This document shows, one piece after another, positions 33,467 through 41,650 of a stretch of DNA of 64,000 nt. The notes under the pieces are model-generated. The model did no database searches and was not told where the DNA came from. It saw only the letters and a program-made list of their open reading frames with translations. The stretch's first letter is position 1. Every line of letters begins with the position of its first letter. The position numbers were made by a program, and so were the translations under genes. The stretch is from Actinomadura sp. J1-007 (GTDB taxonomy: Bacteria > Actinomycetota > Actinomycetes > Streptosporangiales > Streptosporangiaceae). Location of the stretch: positions 992,001 through 1,056,000 of the forward strand of contig NZ_WING01000001.1 of the NCBI RefSeq assembly GCF_009793335.1. The letters run 5' to 3'.

Positions 33467-34338
33467 GCGCCGACCGAGCGGGGTCCGCCCGGACCGTGGG
33501 GTTCGTCGGGCTCGGGCAGATGGGCGCGCCGATGGCCGCGCACCTGGTGGACCGCGGCCTGGTCGTCTACGACACGCGCGCCGAGGCCGCCGCGCCGCTG
33601 GTGAAGGCGGGCGCGCGGGCCGCGCGGAGCGTCGCGGAGGTCGCCGCGAGCGCCGGGCTGGTGTCGGTGATGGTCCGCGACGACGCGCAGGTGAACGAGG
33701 TGGCGGCGGAGGTGCTGGCGTCCGCGCGGCCGGGCACGGTCCTCGCGGTGCACTCCACGATCGGCGTCCGCACGGCGGAGGAGCTGGCCGAACGCGCCCG
33801 CCCGTACGGGATCGAGGTGGTGGACGCGCCGGTGAGCGGCGGGTTCATGGGGGCGAGCGCGGGGACGCTCGCGGTCATGGCGGGCGGGTCGGACGAGGCG
33901 TTCGAGCGCTGCCGCGAGCCGTTCGGGGCGTGGGCGGACCTGGTGCTGCACATGGGGCCGGTGGGCGCGGGGACGCGCACGAAGCTGGCCCGCAACCTGC
34001 TGCACTTCGCGGCGTTCTCCGCCGCGGCGGAGGCGCAGCGGCTGGCCGAGGCGTCGGGGGTGTCGCTGCGCAAGCTCGGGCGGATCGTCCGGCACACCGA
34101 CGCGATCACCGGCGGGGCGGGGTCGATCATGCTGAGGTCCACGACGGCGCCGGTGGAGCCGGACGACGAGCTGTACGCGATCCTGCGGCACGTCCGCGAT
34201 CTCGGGGAGAAGGACCTGTCCCTCGCGCTCGACCTCGCGGAGAGCCTCGGCGTGGACGCGCCGTTCGCCCGGCTCGCGCTGGGCCGCCTCGCCGCCGGCC
34301 TCGGCCTGGCGGGAGAGGGGGAGCGCGCCGATGGATGA
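33463..34338 (+). CDS. NAD(P)-dependent 3-hydroxyisobutyrate dehydrogenase-like oxidoreductase
   Basis: 291 residues. N-terminal Rossmann GFVGLGQMGAPMAAHL, VDAPVSGGFMGASAGTLAVMAGG (substrate loop of beta-hydroxyacid dehydrogenases), the catalytic Lys region GAGTRTKLARNLLHF (K in the G-x3-K-x3-N form) and an all-helical C-terminal domain. It reduces or oxidises a beta-hydroxyacid or related short-chain compound. Overlaps its neighbours on both sides (ATGA upstream, 8 bp downstream). Positional counterpart Rv0770. Confidence 0.9.
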   Translation: MSADRAGSARTVGFVGLGQMGAPMAAHLVDRGLVVYDTRAEAAAPLVKAGARAARSVAEVAASAGLVSVMVRDDAQVNEVAAEVLASARPGTVLAVHSTIGVRTAEELAERARPYGIEVVDAPVSGGFMGASAGTLAVMAGGSDEAFERCREPFGAWADLVLHMGPVGAGTRTKLARNLLHFAAFSAAAEAQRLAEASGVSLRKLGRIVRHTDAITGGAGSIMLRSTTAPVEPDDELYAILRHVRDLGEKDLSLALDLAESLGVDAPFARLALGRLAAGLGLAGEGERADG

Positions 34339-34810
34339 GCGACGCGCGCGCGGCCTGGAGATGATGCGCCGGGTGTACGGCTGGGAGGTCGGCGACGCGC
34401 CCGGCGACTTCTTCGGCATCACGGTCGACCACCTGTTCGGCGACATCTGGACGCGTCCGGGGCTGAGCCTGCGCGACCGGCGCCTGCTGCTGATCGGGAT
34501 GCTCGCGGGCCAGGGCCTGAACGACGTGCTCGACATCCAGATCCCGGCGGCCCTCGGCAACGGGGAGCTGTCGCCGGACGAGCTCCGCGAGATCGGGATC
34601 TTCCTGACCCACTACGCGGGCTGGCCGCTCGGCTCGAAGCTGAGCGTCCAGATCGACGGGCTGATCGCCAAGCACGAGAAGAAGCGCCGCGCCGAGGAAC
34701 GCGACGCCGGGAAGGACGGCGGCGCCGGGAAGGACGGCGGCGCCGGGAAGGATGGCGATGCCGGGAACGGCGCGGGCGCGGCGAAGGACGGGGACACCGA
34801 CCGGGCATAA
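34331..34810 (+). CDS. Carboxymuconolactone decarboxylase (CMD/AhpD-fold) family protein
   Basis: 159 residues; CMD fold with WEVGDAPGDFFGITVDHLFGDIWTRPGLSLRDRRLLLIGML and EIGIFLTHYAGWP (a His in place of the usual CxxC/His proton relay). No redox CxxC is present, so it is decarboxylase/lyase-like rather than AhpD-like. After residue about 125 there is a Gly/Lys/Asp tail with near-perfect repeats of GKDGGA. Last gene of the operon; Rv0771 holds the same place in M. tuberculosis. Overlaps the dehydrogenase gene by 8 bp. Confidence 0.9.
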   Translation: MDERRARGLEMMRRVYGWEVGDAPGDFFGITVDHLFGDIWTRPGLSLRDRRLLLIGMLAGQGLNDVLDIQIPAALGNGELSPDELREIGIFLTHYAGWPLGSKLSVQIDGLIAKHEKKRRAEERDAGKDGGAGKDGGAGKDGDAGNGAGAAKDGDTDRA

Positions 34811-34864
34811 CAGGAAATTTCCGAATCATCGGAACCTCGCCGGCCGTTCCGGCGTCCAAGGCGC

Positions 34865-36864
34865 ATGCGTGCCCGCACCCTCACCCCCATCGCTCCGGCA
34901 GTCACCGCACTCCTGCTCGCCGGCTGCTCGGGGGCGGGCGACGGCGGCGGATCCGGCGCCGCCGGCGCTCCCCCGATGCGGCTGGTGGCGTACGACGGCT
35001 GCGACGACGTGCTGTCCGGCCTGCGCGACGCGACCGCCAAGCAGGTCGGGCCGTACGGCATCGGCGCTCCCGGCCTGTACTCCGGCCTCGCCGAGGACGG
35101 TCCGGCCCGCGCCAAGACGCCCGCCGCCGCGCCCGGCCCCGACGCCGCGTCCGGCGAAGGCTCCGCCGCGCAGGCGCCCGCGCACTCCGGCACCAACGCG
35201 CACGAGGCGAGCGCCGACGAGCCCGACCTGGTCAAGACGGACGGCCGCCGGATCGTCGCGCTCGCGCGCGGACGCCTCCAGGTCATCGACGCGGCGTCCC
35301 GCAAGGTCGTCCACACGCTGACACTGCCGCGGGCGGACGGCGGCCCCGACGGGGCGCCGGGCGGACCGGCGTTCGTCGGCGGCGACGACCAGCTCCTCCT
35401 CAGCGGCGACCGGGCGCTCGTCCTGACGCCCGAGGCGCCGCGCCTCCTGGACGCGAGGCCCATGCCGGGAGGGGACGTCCCCGCCGCCGGGCCCCGGCCG
35501 CAACGGCCGCAGACCCGGCTGACGCTGGTCGACCTCTCCGGCGCCCCCAAGGTCGCCGCGTCGATGACCACCGACGCGGCGTACGTGGACGCGCGCCAGA
35601 CCGGGTCGGTGGCGCGCGTGGTCGTCCGCTCGACGCCGCGCATCGACTTCCCCGCGCAGTCCACGCCGCCCAAGGAGGGCGCGGGCGAGCGGCGGGCCGT
35701 CGACCGCAACCGCGAGCTCGTCCGCAAGGCGCCGCTCGACGCGTGGCGGCCCGCGTTCACGGTCGGCGGTAAGACGTACCGGACGCCCTGCGACCGGATC
35801 AGCCGTCCCGCCTCCTACACCGGGACGACGATGCTCAGCGTGCTGACGTTCGACCTGTCGCGCGGGCTCGGCGACCCGTCGCCGGTGGCCGTCGCGGCCG
35901 ACGGGCAGACGGTGTACGGCACGGGATCGTCCCTGTACGTCACGGGCGTTCCGCCGCAGGCGCCGGCCTGGGACGAGCGGCGCACCGACCCGCGCCCGGC
36001 CGAGCAGCGCACCGACGTGCACAGGTTCGACCTGCGGGGGCCGAGCGCCCCCGGTACGTGGCGTCGGGCTCGGTGCCGGGCGTCCTGCTCAACCAGTACT
36101 CGCTGTCGGAGTACGGCGGGAACCTGCGCATCGCCACGACCACCACGCCGGCGGTCTCGCCGCGCGGCGGCCCGGACACCGCGACGAGCAACGACCCCGC
36201 GGCCCGCACCGAGAGCGCGGTCCGCGTGCTCGCGCGGCGCGGGGCGCGGCTGGAGCGGATCGGGGAGATCGGCGGGCTCGGCAAGGGCGAGCGGATCTAC
36301 TCGGTGCGCTTCCTCGGCCCGGCCGCGTACGTCGTGACGTTCCGGCAGGTCGATCCGCTGTACGCGGTGGACCTCAAGGACCCGGCGAAGCCCCGCGTCA
36401 CCGGCGAACTCAAGATCACCGGCTACTCCGCGTACCTGCACCCCGCCTCCCCCGGACGGCTCATCGGCGTCGGGCAGGAGGCGGACGGAGGCGGCCGGAC
36501 GCGCGGCACGCAGGTGTCGCTGTTCGACGTGAACGCCGCGCCGCGCAAGCTCGACGGCTACCGCCTGCCGGCCTCGTCGGCCGCGGCCGAGTTCGAGCCG
36601 CACGCGTTCCTGTACTGGCCCCGGAACGGCCTGACGGTCGTGCCCGTGTCACGGCACAACGCCACCCGCGGCGAGGCCCTCGTGCTCAAGGTCGAGGGCG
36701 ACCGCGTGAAGCGGCTCGGCTCGGTCCGGCACCCGGGCAGCGACTTCGGCACCTCCGTGCAACGGTCGCTGCTCGTCGGCGACACCCTGTGGACGTTCTC
36801 CGACCAGGGCGCCCAGGCCACCGACACCACCTCCCTCAAGGAACGAGCCTGGCTGCATTTTTGA
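34865..36864 (+). CDS. Secreted beta-propeller lipoprotein; one apparent frameshift
   Basis: ATG 34865; signal peptide with lipobox TALLLAGCSG, so a lipid-anchored outer-face protein. The body matches the actinomycete 'beta-propeller domain' proteins: HEASADEPDLVKTDGRRIVALA, GKTYRTPCDRISRP, VLLNQYSLSEYGGNLRIATTT, RIYSVRFLGPAAYVVTFRQVDPLYAVDL and FLYWPRNGLTVVPVS. The frame breaks between RFDLRG and YVASGSVPG: adding one base to the G5 run at 36036-36040 or the C5 run at 36048-36052 gives a continuous 666-residue product (2000+1 nt). Function in the family unknown; extracytoplasmic binding or a peptidase-like role is inferred. Confidence 0.85.
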
Positions 36865-36937
36865 AGCCCCGGCCTACGGCGCTCGCCTAGGGCTCACACC
36901 TAGCCGTTGCTTTGCGAGTGCTGCATCGCTTCGCGAT

Positions 36938-36979
36938 CTGTCCGGCGAGGCTCGCCTCCGGCCTCGCCCCGCCGGACAG
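36938..36979 (+). terminator. Hairpin after the beta-propeller gene
   Basis: Perfect 9-bp stem CTGTCCGGC (36938-36946) / GCCGGACAG (36971-36979), with further pairing of GAGGC and GCCTC inside. No clear T-run follows, so it may be a factor-dependent or two-step terminator. Confidence 0.55.
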
Positions 36980-37008
36980 TTAACGCACTCGCGCGAAAGT
37001 TGAGGACG

Positions 37009-37024
37009 TTTAGCGGAACGTTAA
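37009..37024. promoter_or_regulatory. Operator before the tetR of the MFS unit
   Basis: TTTAGCGGAACGTTAA, with arms TTAGCG/CGTTAA around GAA. A sister site TTTAACGGAACGCTAA lies before the MFS gene at 37797, with the variable arm bases exchanged between the two sites. Upstream GTTAACGC (36979-36986) may be a further half-site. Confidence 0.65.
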
Positions 37025-37072
37025 CGGACTAGGATGGCCCCTGTCACCACCGGCCCACCTCGGGAGCCCCTC

Positions 37073-37750
37073 ATGCCCCAGCGCGCCAAGCCGTCCGGCC
37101 CCTCGATGGACGCCGAGCTGACGGCCCGCACGCTGGAGGAGGCGGCGCTGGAGCTGATCGAGCGCGACGGCGTGCTGAGCGGCCTCAACCTGCGCGAGGT
37201 CGCCGACCTGGCCGGGGTCAACCGCGGGCTCGTCTACCACTACTTCGGCTCGCGCCGCGACCTGCTGCGGTCGGCGCTGCGCCGCAACGCCCGGGAGCGC
37301 TCGACGCACATCCGGATCAGGGACCGGGCGACGCCGTTCGGTGAGCGGGTGCGGCAGGTGCTGAAGGGGTCGATCCGGCACTCGTCCTCCGTACGGCTGG
37401 CGGCGCTGCTCCAGCTCGACGGCGACACCCGGATCCGGATGATGCCCGAGCGCGACCGCACGCAGGACGTGCTGCGGCGCGACCAGGAGGAGGGCGCGGT
37501 CGCGGCGGGCGCCGACACCGTCGCGATGCACGCTGTCATGGTGGCGCTCGCCCAGGGCTACGTGCTGACGCGCAACCGGCTGGCCAAGGAGTTCGGCGTG
37601 GGCGTCCGGGAACTGGACGAGCGCGTCACCGACCTGGTCGCGCACGCCCTGTCGGGCCTCGACGGCCCGTCCGCGGCCCGCGCCGGCGCGTCCGGCGCCG
37701 CTCCCGGGGACGGTCCGGCCCGCGAGACCGCGCCCGCCGCCCGGCCCTGA
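37073..37750 (+). CDS. TetR-family regulator of the MFS/MBL unit
   Basis: 225 residues from ATG 37073 (GGGAG upstream); ATG 37034 would add 13 residues and lies 9 bp from the operator. HTH: TLEEAALELIERDGVLSGLNLREVADLAGVNRGLVYHYFGSRRDLL. The C-terminal domain is followed by a low-complexity Ala/Gly tail. It is transcribed in the same direction as the MFS and MBL-fold genes; matching operators precede both it and the MFS gene, so it probably controls the three-gene unit. Confidence 0.9.
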   Translation: MPQRAKPSGPSMDAELTARTLEEAALELIERDGVLSGLNLREVADLAGVNRGLVYHYFGSRRDLLRSALRRNARERSTHIRIRDRATPFGERVRQVLKGSIRHSSSVRLAALLQLDGDTRIRMMPERDRTQDVLRRDQEEGAVAAGADTVAMHAVMVALAQGYVLTRNRLAKEFGVGVRELDERVTDLVAHALSGLDGPSAARAGASGAAPGDGPARETAPAARP

Positions 37751-37796
37751 CCCACGTCCCCACCAGGCGTTTCCCGGTCACTCCGCCCTCCGGCCA

Positions 37797-37812
37797 TTTA
37801 ACGGAACGCTAA
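37797..37812. promoter_or_regulatory. Operator before the MFS transporter gene
   Basis: TTTAACGGAACGCTAA, the partner of 37009-37024. A third similar word, GTAACGCTAATC, follows at 37835-37846, so the MFS promoter may hold two sites. Confidence 0.65.
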
Positions 37813-37890
37813 GAAACTTCCGCCGAGACATTGACGTAACGCTAATCGCTGGGCTTACATCCACGCAGGGCGCGCCGCAGGCCGCGCCGG

Positions 37891-39273
37891 ATGGAGGCCA
37901 CGTTGTCAGCTCCGCGAACCCCGCGCGTCCGCGCGCTCCCCCAGCCCGGCGACGGCCCCGGCGACGGCCCCGCCGGGGCCCTCGCGAACCCCTACCGCCC
38001 CGGCGGGCGCGCCTGGGCGGTCACCGCGATGATGGTCGCGCTCATGGTGATCAACTTCGCCGACAAGGCCGTGCTCGGCCTGGCGAGCGTTCCGATCATG
38101 GACGAGCTGGGCCTCAGCTCCGGGGAGTACGGCACGATCGCGAGCAGCTTCTACCTGCTGTTCAGCCTGTCCGGCGTCATCGTGGGCTTGCTGTCCAACC
38201 GGGTGCGGACGACCTGGATCCTCGGCGTCCTCGCGTTCCTGTGGTCGGTGACCTCGCTGCCGCTGCTCATCGCGGCGAGCGTGCCGATGCTGTACGCCAG
38301 CCGGATCGCGCTCGGCGCGGCGGAGGGCCCGACGTCGCCGATGACCGTGCACGCCGTCCAGAAGTGGTTCCCGGAGGACCGTCGCTCGGTGCCGACCGCC
38401 CTCACCCAGATGGGCGGCGCGCTCGGCCTCGCGATCGCCTCGCCCGTCCTCGTCTACATGATCCGCCACCACGGCTGGCGGTCGGCGTTCGTCACGCTCG
38501 CCGCCGCCGGACTGGTCTGGGTGGCGCTGTGGACGGTCATCGGCCGCGAGGGCCCCCTCACCGGCGCCGCCCCCGAGAGCCCGGACGCGGACGCCCGCGC
38601 GGAGACCCGCGCGGACGCCGGCGCCCTCGCGGAGCCGGACATTCCGTACCGCAGGCTGTTCCTCAACCGGACGTGGATCGGCGGGCTGGTCGCGGGCATC
38701 GGCGGCTACTGGAGCCTCGCCCTGCACGGCGCCTGGCTGCCCGCCTACCTGGAGAAGGTGCTCGGGCACAGCGCGTCCGAGACCGGGCGGATCATCGTGC
38801 TGCCGAGCCTGTTCGGCGCGGTCGTCCTGCTGGTGGTGCCCTGGCTCGGCGGCGTGTGGATGCGGCGCGGGGCGTCGGGCCGCGCCGCGCGCGGGATCGT
38901 CGGCGGCGCGCTCGTCGTGGCGGCGGGCCTCTGCGTGGTCGCCCTCCAGTACGCGCCGTCCGGGTGGAAGATCCCGCTGCTGACCGTCGCGTTCGGGCTG
39001 CCCAACGTGATCTTCCCGCTGACGCTGCTGACCACCTCGCAGATCGTCCCGGCGCGGCGGCGCGGGTCGGTGCTGGCCACCACCGTCGCGATCGTCACGT
39101 TCAGCGGGGTGGCCGCCCCGGCCGTCACCGGCCGGATCATCGACGCCGCCGCCACCCGCGCGGCGGGCTTCGAGCACGCCTACCTGACCGCCGCCGCGAT
39201 CCTCGTCGTCTGCGGCGCCGTCGGCATGCTGACCATCGACCCCGAGCGCGACGCGCGCCGCCTCGGGCTGTAG
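37891..39273 (+). CDS. MFS transporter (anion:cation symporter-like)
   Basis: 460 residues, 12 predicted membrane helices in two halves joined by an acidic loop (ESPDADARAETRADAG). The first helix region VTAMMVALMVINFADKAVLGLAS and GLLSNRVRTTWILG (the MFS A-motif zone) are like the ACS/aromatic-acid transporter branch. Likely imports or exports an organic anion handled by the metallo-beta-lactamase-fold protein encoded 12 bp downstream. Preceded by two operator-like words of the TetR. Confidence 0.9.
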   Translation: MEATLSAPRTPRVRALPQPGDGPGDGPAGALANPYRPGGRAWAVTAMMVALMVINFADKAVLGLASVPIMDELGLSSGEYGTIASSFYLLFSLSGVIVGLLSNRVRTTWILGVLAFLWSVTSLPLLIAASVPMLYASRIALGAAEGPTSPMTVHAVQKWFPEDRRSVPTALTQMGGALGLAIASPVLVYMIRHHGWRSAFVTLAAAGLVWVALWTVIGREGPLTGAAPESPDADARAETRADAGALAEPDIPYRRLFLNRTWIGGLVAGIGGYWSLALHGAWLPAYLEKVLGHSASETGRIIVLPSLFGAVVLLVVPWLGGVWMRRGASGRAARGIVGGALVVAAGLCVVALQYAPSGWKIPLLTVAFGLPNVIFPLTLLTTSQIVPARRRGSVLATTVAIVTFSGVAAPAVTGRIIDAAATRAAGFEHAYLTAAAILVVCGAVGMLTIDPERDARRLGL

Positions 39274-39285
39274 GAGGGAGAGACC

Positions 39286-40506
39286 TTGACCGTTCAGGAC
39301 ACCGAACTCGGAGGGCCGCTCAAGGCGAAGGGCGGCGTGGAGCCCGTCGCGCCCGGCGTGTACTCGGTGGGCGTGCAGGGCAACGGGTTCGCCGTCGAGA
39401 CCGGGCGGGGCCTGCTGCTGGTCGACACCGGCGCCTCGCGGGCGCGCGTGCCGGAGGTGCTGGCCGCGCTGCGCGAGCACACCGGCGCGCCGCTGCGCTG
39501 GATCGTCTACAGCCACGGCCACCTCGGCTACAACTACGGCGTGCCCGCGTTCCTGGAGGACGCGGAACGGCGCGGCGACCCGAGGCCGACGATCGTCGCG
39601 CACGCCAACGTCGTCCGCCGCTACCGCCGCTACATCGAGACGGCCGGGTTGCAGAACCACATCAACGCCATGCAGTTCCGGCGGCCGAAGGACGCGCTGC
39701 CGCCCGTTCCGCCGCTGACCTTCCCGGACGCGACGTACACCGGCACGCTCACCCTGCACGCGGGCCGCGACCGCACCGTCCGGCTGATCGAGGCGCCGTC
39801 GGAGACCGACGACGCGACGGCCGTGTGGCTCCCGGACGAGCGGATCCTGTACGCCGGCGCCGCCGTCATCGACTCGATCCCCAACATCGGCACCCCGCTG
39901 CGGACGCTGCGCGACGCCGTCCGCTGGGCCGACACCCTCGACCGGCTCGCGGCGCTCGACCCGGCGGTGCTGGTCCCGGAGTTCGGGCCGGTGCGCCGGG
40001 AGGGCATCGGGCGGGTGCTCACCGGCACGGCCGCGGCGCTGCGCTGGCTGCGCGCCGAGACCGTCGAACGGCTCAACCGCGGCATGTCGGCCGTGGAGAT
40101 CCTGCACGACCTGGAGTACCCGGCGGAGCTGTTCGACGTGCCGTGGATGCGCGAGACGTACGGGCACCGCGAGTTCATCGTCCGCGACATCGTCCGTTCG
40201 GAGACGGGCTGGTGGGACGGCAACCCGACCAGCCTGCACCCGGCGCCGCCGGACGCCGCCGCCGCGGCCGTCGCGGACGCGGTCGCCGACAAGGCGGCCG
40301 TCCTCGCGAAGGCCCGCGAGCTGCGCGACGCCGGACGCGTCCAGGAGGCCCTGCACGTCGTGGACGTGCTCGCGCTCGCGCCGGACGGCCCGCCGGACGC
40401 CGCGCCGGAGATCGCCGAGGCGCGCTCCCTCAAGGCCGAGCTGTGCGCGCTGCGCGCGGCGGAGGTGACGAGCTACGTGTCCCGCAGCCTCTACCGGCGC
40501 GCCTGA
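39286..40506 (+). CDS. MBL-fold protein with alkyl-sulfatase-type dimerisation domain, altered metal motif
   Basis: 406 residues. N-terminal MBL fold (VAPGVYSVGVQGNGFAVETGRGLLLVDTGAS), but the canonical HxHxDH is replaced by SHGHLGYNYG: the Asp and third His, ligands of the second zinc, read G and Y. The C-terminal half follows the alkyl-sulfatase dimerisation domain (LEYPAELFDVPWMRETYGHREFIVRDIV, SETGWWDGNPTSLHP) and lacks the SCP2-like lipid domain. It may be a one-metal or inactive family member, or a distinct subfamily. Operon with the MFS gene (12-bp gap). Its end is convergent with ddl and marks the right border of the accessory block. Confidence 0.85.
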   Translation: MTVQDTELGGPLKAKGGVEPVAPGVYSVGVQGNGFAVETGRGLLLVDTGASRARVPEVLAALREHTGAPLRWIVYSHGHLGYNYGVPAFLEDAERRGDPRPTIVAHANVVRRYRRYIETAGLQNHINAMQFRRPKDALPPVPPLTFPDATYTGTLTLHAGRDRTVRLIEAPSETDDATAVWLPDERILYAGAAVIDSIPNIGTPLRTLRDAVRWADTLDRLAALDPAVLVPEFGPVRREGIGRVLTGTAAALRWLRAETVERLNRGMSAVEILHDLEYPAELFDVPWMRETYGHREFIVRDIVRSETGWWDGNPTSLHPAPPDAAAAAVADAVADKAAVLAKARELRDAGRVQEALHVVDVLALAPDGPPDAAPEIAEARSLKAELCALRAAEVTSYVSRSLYRRA

Positions 40507-40516
40507 GCCGGGCGGG

Positions 40517-41629
40517 TCAGCGGAGTCCGACCGGGCGGGCGAGGGCGGTCTGGAGCAGCCGGTCGACCAGGGCCGGGTAGTCCAGGCCGCTCGCCGCCCA
40601 CATCTGCGGGAACGCCGACGCCGGGGTGAACCCGGGCATCGTGTTGATCTCGTTGAGGATCCAGCGGCCCTCGGGCGTGTAGAAGAAGTCGACGCGGGCG
40701 AGGCCCTCGCAGTCGAGCGCGTCGAACGCCCGGACCGCGAGCCGCCGCATCTCCTCGATCGCCTCGGCGGGCAGGTCGGGCGGGATGTCCATGCGCAGCG
40801 AGCTGTCGAGGTACTTGGTCTCGAAGTCGTAGAAGTCGGCGCCGCCGCCCATCAGGACCTCGGCGGGCAGGCTCGCCTCGCTCGGCTCGTCGGCCAGGCC
40901 CTGGAGCACGCCGCACTCGATCTCGCGGCCGGTGATCGCCGCCTCGACGATCACCTTGGGGTCGTGCTCGCGGGCCGTCTCGACCGCCGCGTCCAAGGCG
41001 TCCTCGGACGTGACGCGGGTGATGCCCATGCTGGACCCGGCGCGGGCGGGCTTGACGAACACCGGCAGGCCGAGCTCGCGCACCTCGTCGAGCTTGCGCT
41101 TGCGCTCGCGCCGCCACTCCCGGTCGGTGATCGTGACGTACGGGCCGACCGGCAGGCCCTGCGCCTGCCAGACCAGCTTCATGAAGCCCTTGTCCATGCC
41201 GACCGCGCTGGCGAGCACCCCGGCGCCGACGTAGCGGGCGCCCGCGAGCTCCAGCAGGCCCTGGATGGTGCCGTCCTCGCCGTACGGGCCGTGCAGCAGC
41301 GGCAGCACCACGTCGACGTCGCCGAGGGTGCGGGGCACCGCGCCGGGTTCGACGACCATCAGGCCGCCGGCGTCGGGGTCGAACGGCAGGGCGAGGGCGC
41401 TGCCGGAGCCGTCCACCTCGGGCAGCCGGCCGTCCTCGATCGCGAGGCGCTGGTCGCCGGGCGCGAGCACCCAGCGGCCGTCGCGGGCGATGCCGACGGG
41501 CACCACCTCGTAGCGGTCCCGGTCGACGGCGGCCATCACGGCGCCCGCGGTCACGCAGGAGATGGCGTGCTCGGAGCTGCGCCCGCCGAAGACCACCGCC
41601 ACGCGGATCTTGGGTGAAAGCTGGGACAT
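40517..41629 (-). CDS. ddl: D-alanine--D-alanine ligase
   Basis: 370 residues; ATP-grasp enzyme making D-Ala-D-Ala for peptidoglycan. Seen: VAVVFGGRSSEHAISCVTAG (N-terminal substrate segment), LLHGPYGEDGTIQGLLELAG, GLPVFVKPARAGSSMGITRV, EAAITGREIECGV, and the metal-binding NEINTMPGFTP. The omega-loop Tyr of GADFYDFETKYLD is the Ala-Ala rather than Ala-lactate form, so no intrinsic vancomycin resistance is suggested. Downstream of gpsA and the CGS-like gene in a rightmost-first minus-strand series. Confidence 0.95.
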   Translation of the reverse strand: MSQLSPKIRVAVVFGGRSSEHAISCVTAGAVMAAVDRDRYEVVPVGIARDGRWVLAPGDQRLAIEDGRLPEVDGSGSALALPFDPDAGGLMVVEPGAVPRTLGDVDVVLPLLHGPYGEDGTIQGLLELAGARYVGAGVLASAVGMDKGFMKLVWQAQGLPVGPYVTITDREWRRERKRKLDEVRELGLPVFVKPARAGSSMGITRVTSEDALDAAVETAREHDPKVIVEAAITGREIECGVLQGLADEPSEASLPAEVLMGGGADFYDFETKYLDSSLRMDIPPDLPAEAIEEMRRLAVRAFDALDCEGLARVDFFYTPEGRWILNEINTMPGFTPASAFPQMWAASGLDYPALVDRLLQTALARPVGLR

Positions 41630-41650
41630 GATGCCCGACCCTACCGGTGA

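Noticed and set aside
37906..40356. Very long antisense open frame (over 800 codons) opposite the MFS and MBL genes, and similar long frames elsewhere
   Set aside because: In DNA of this GC content, frames opposite real genes stay open by codon bias. These translations are Arg/Gly/His/Val-rich with no family motif, while the other strand has complete conserved proteins.
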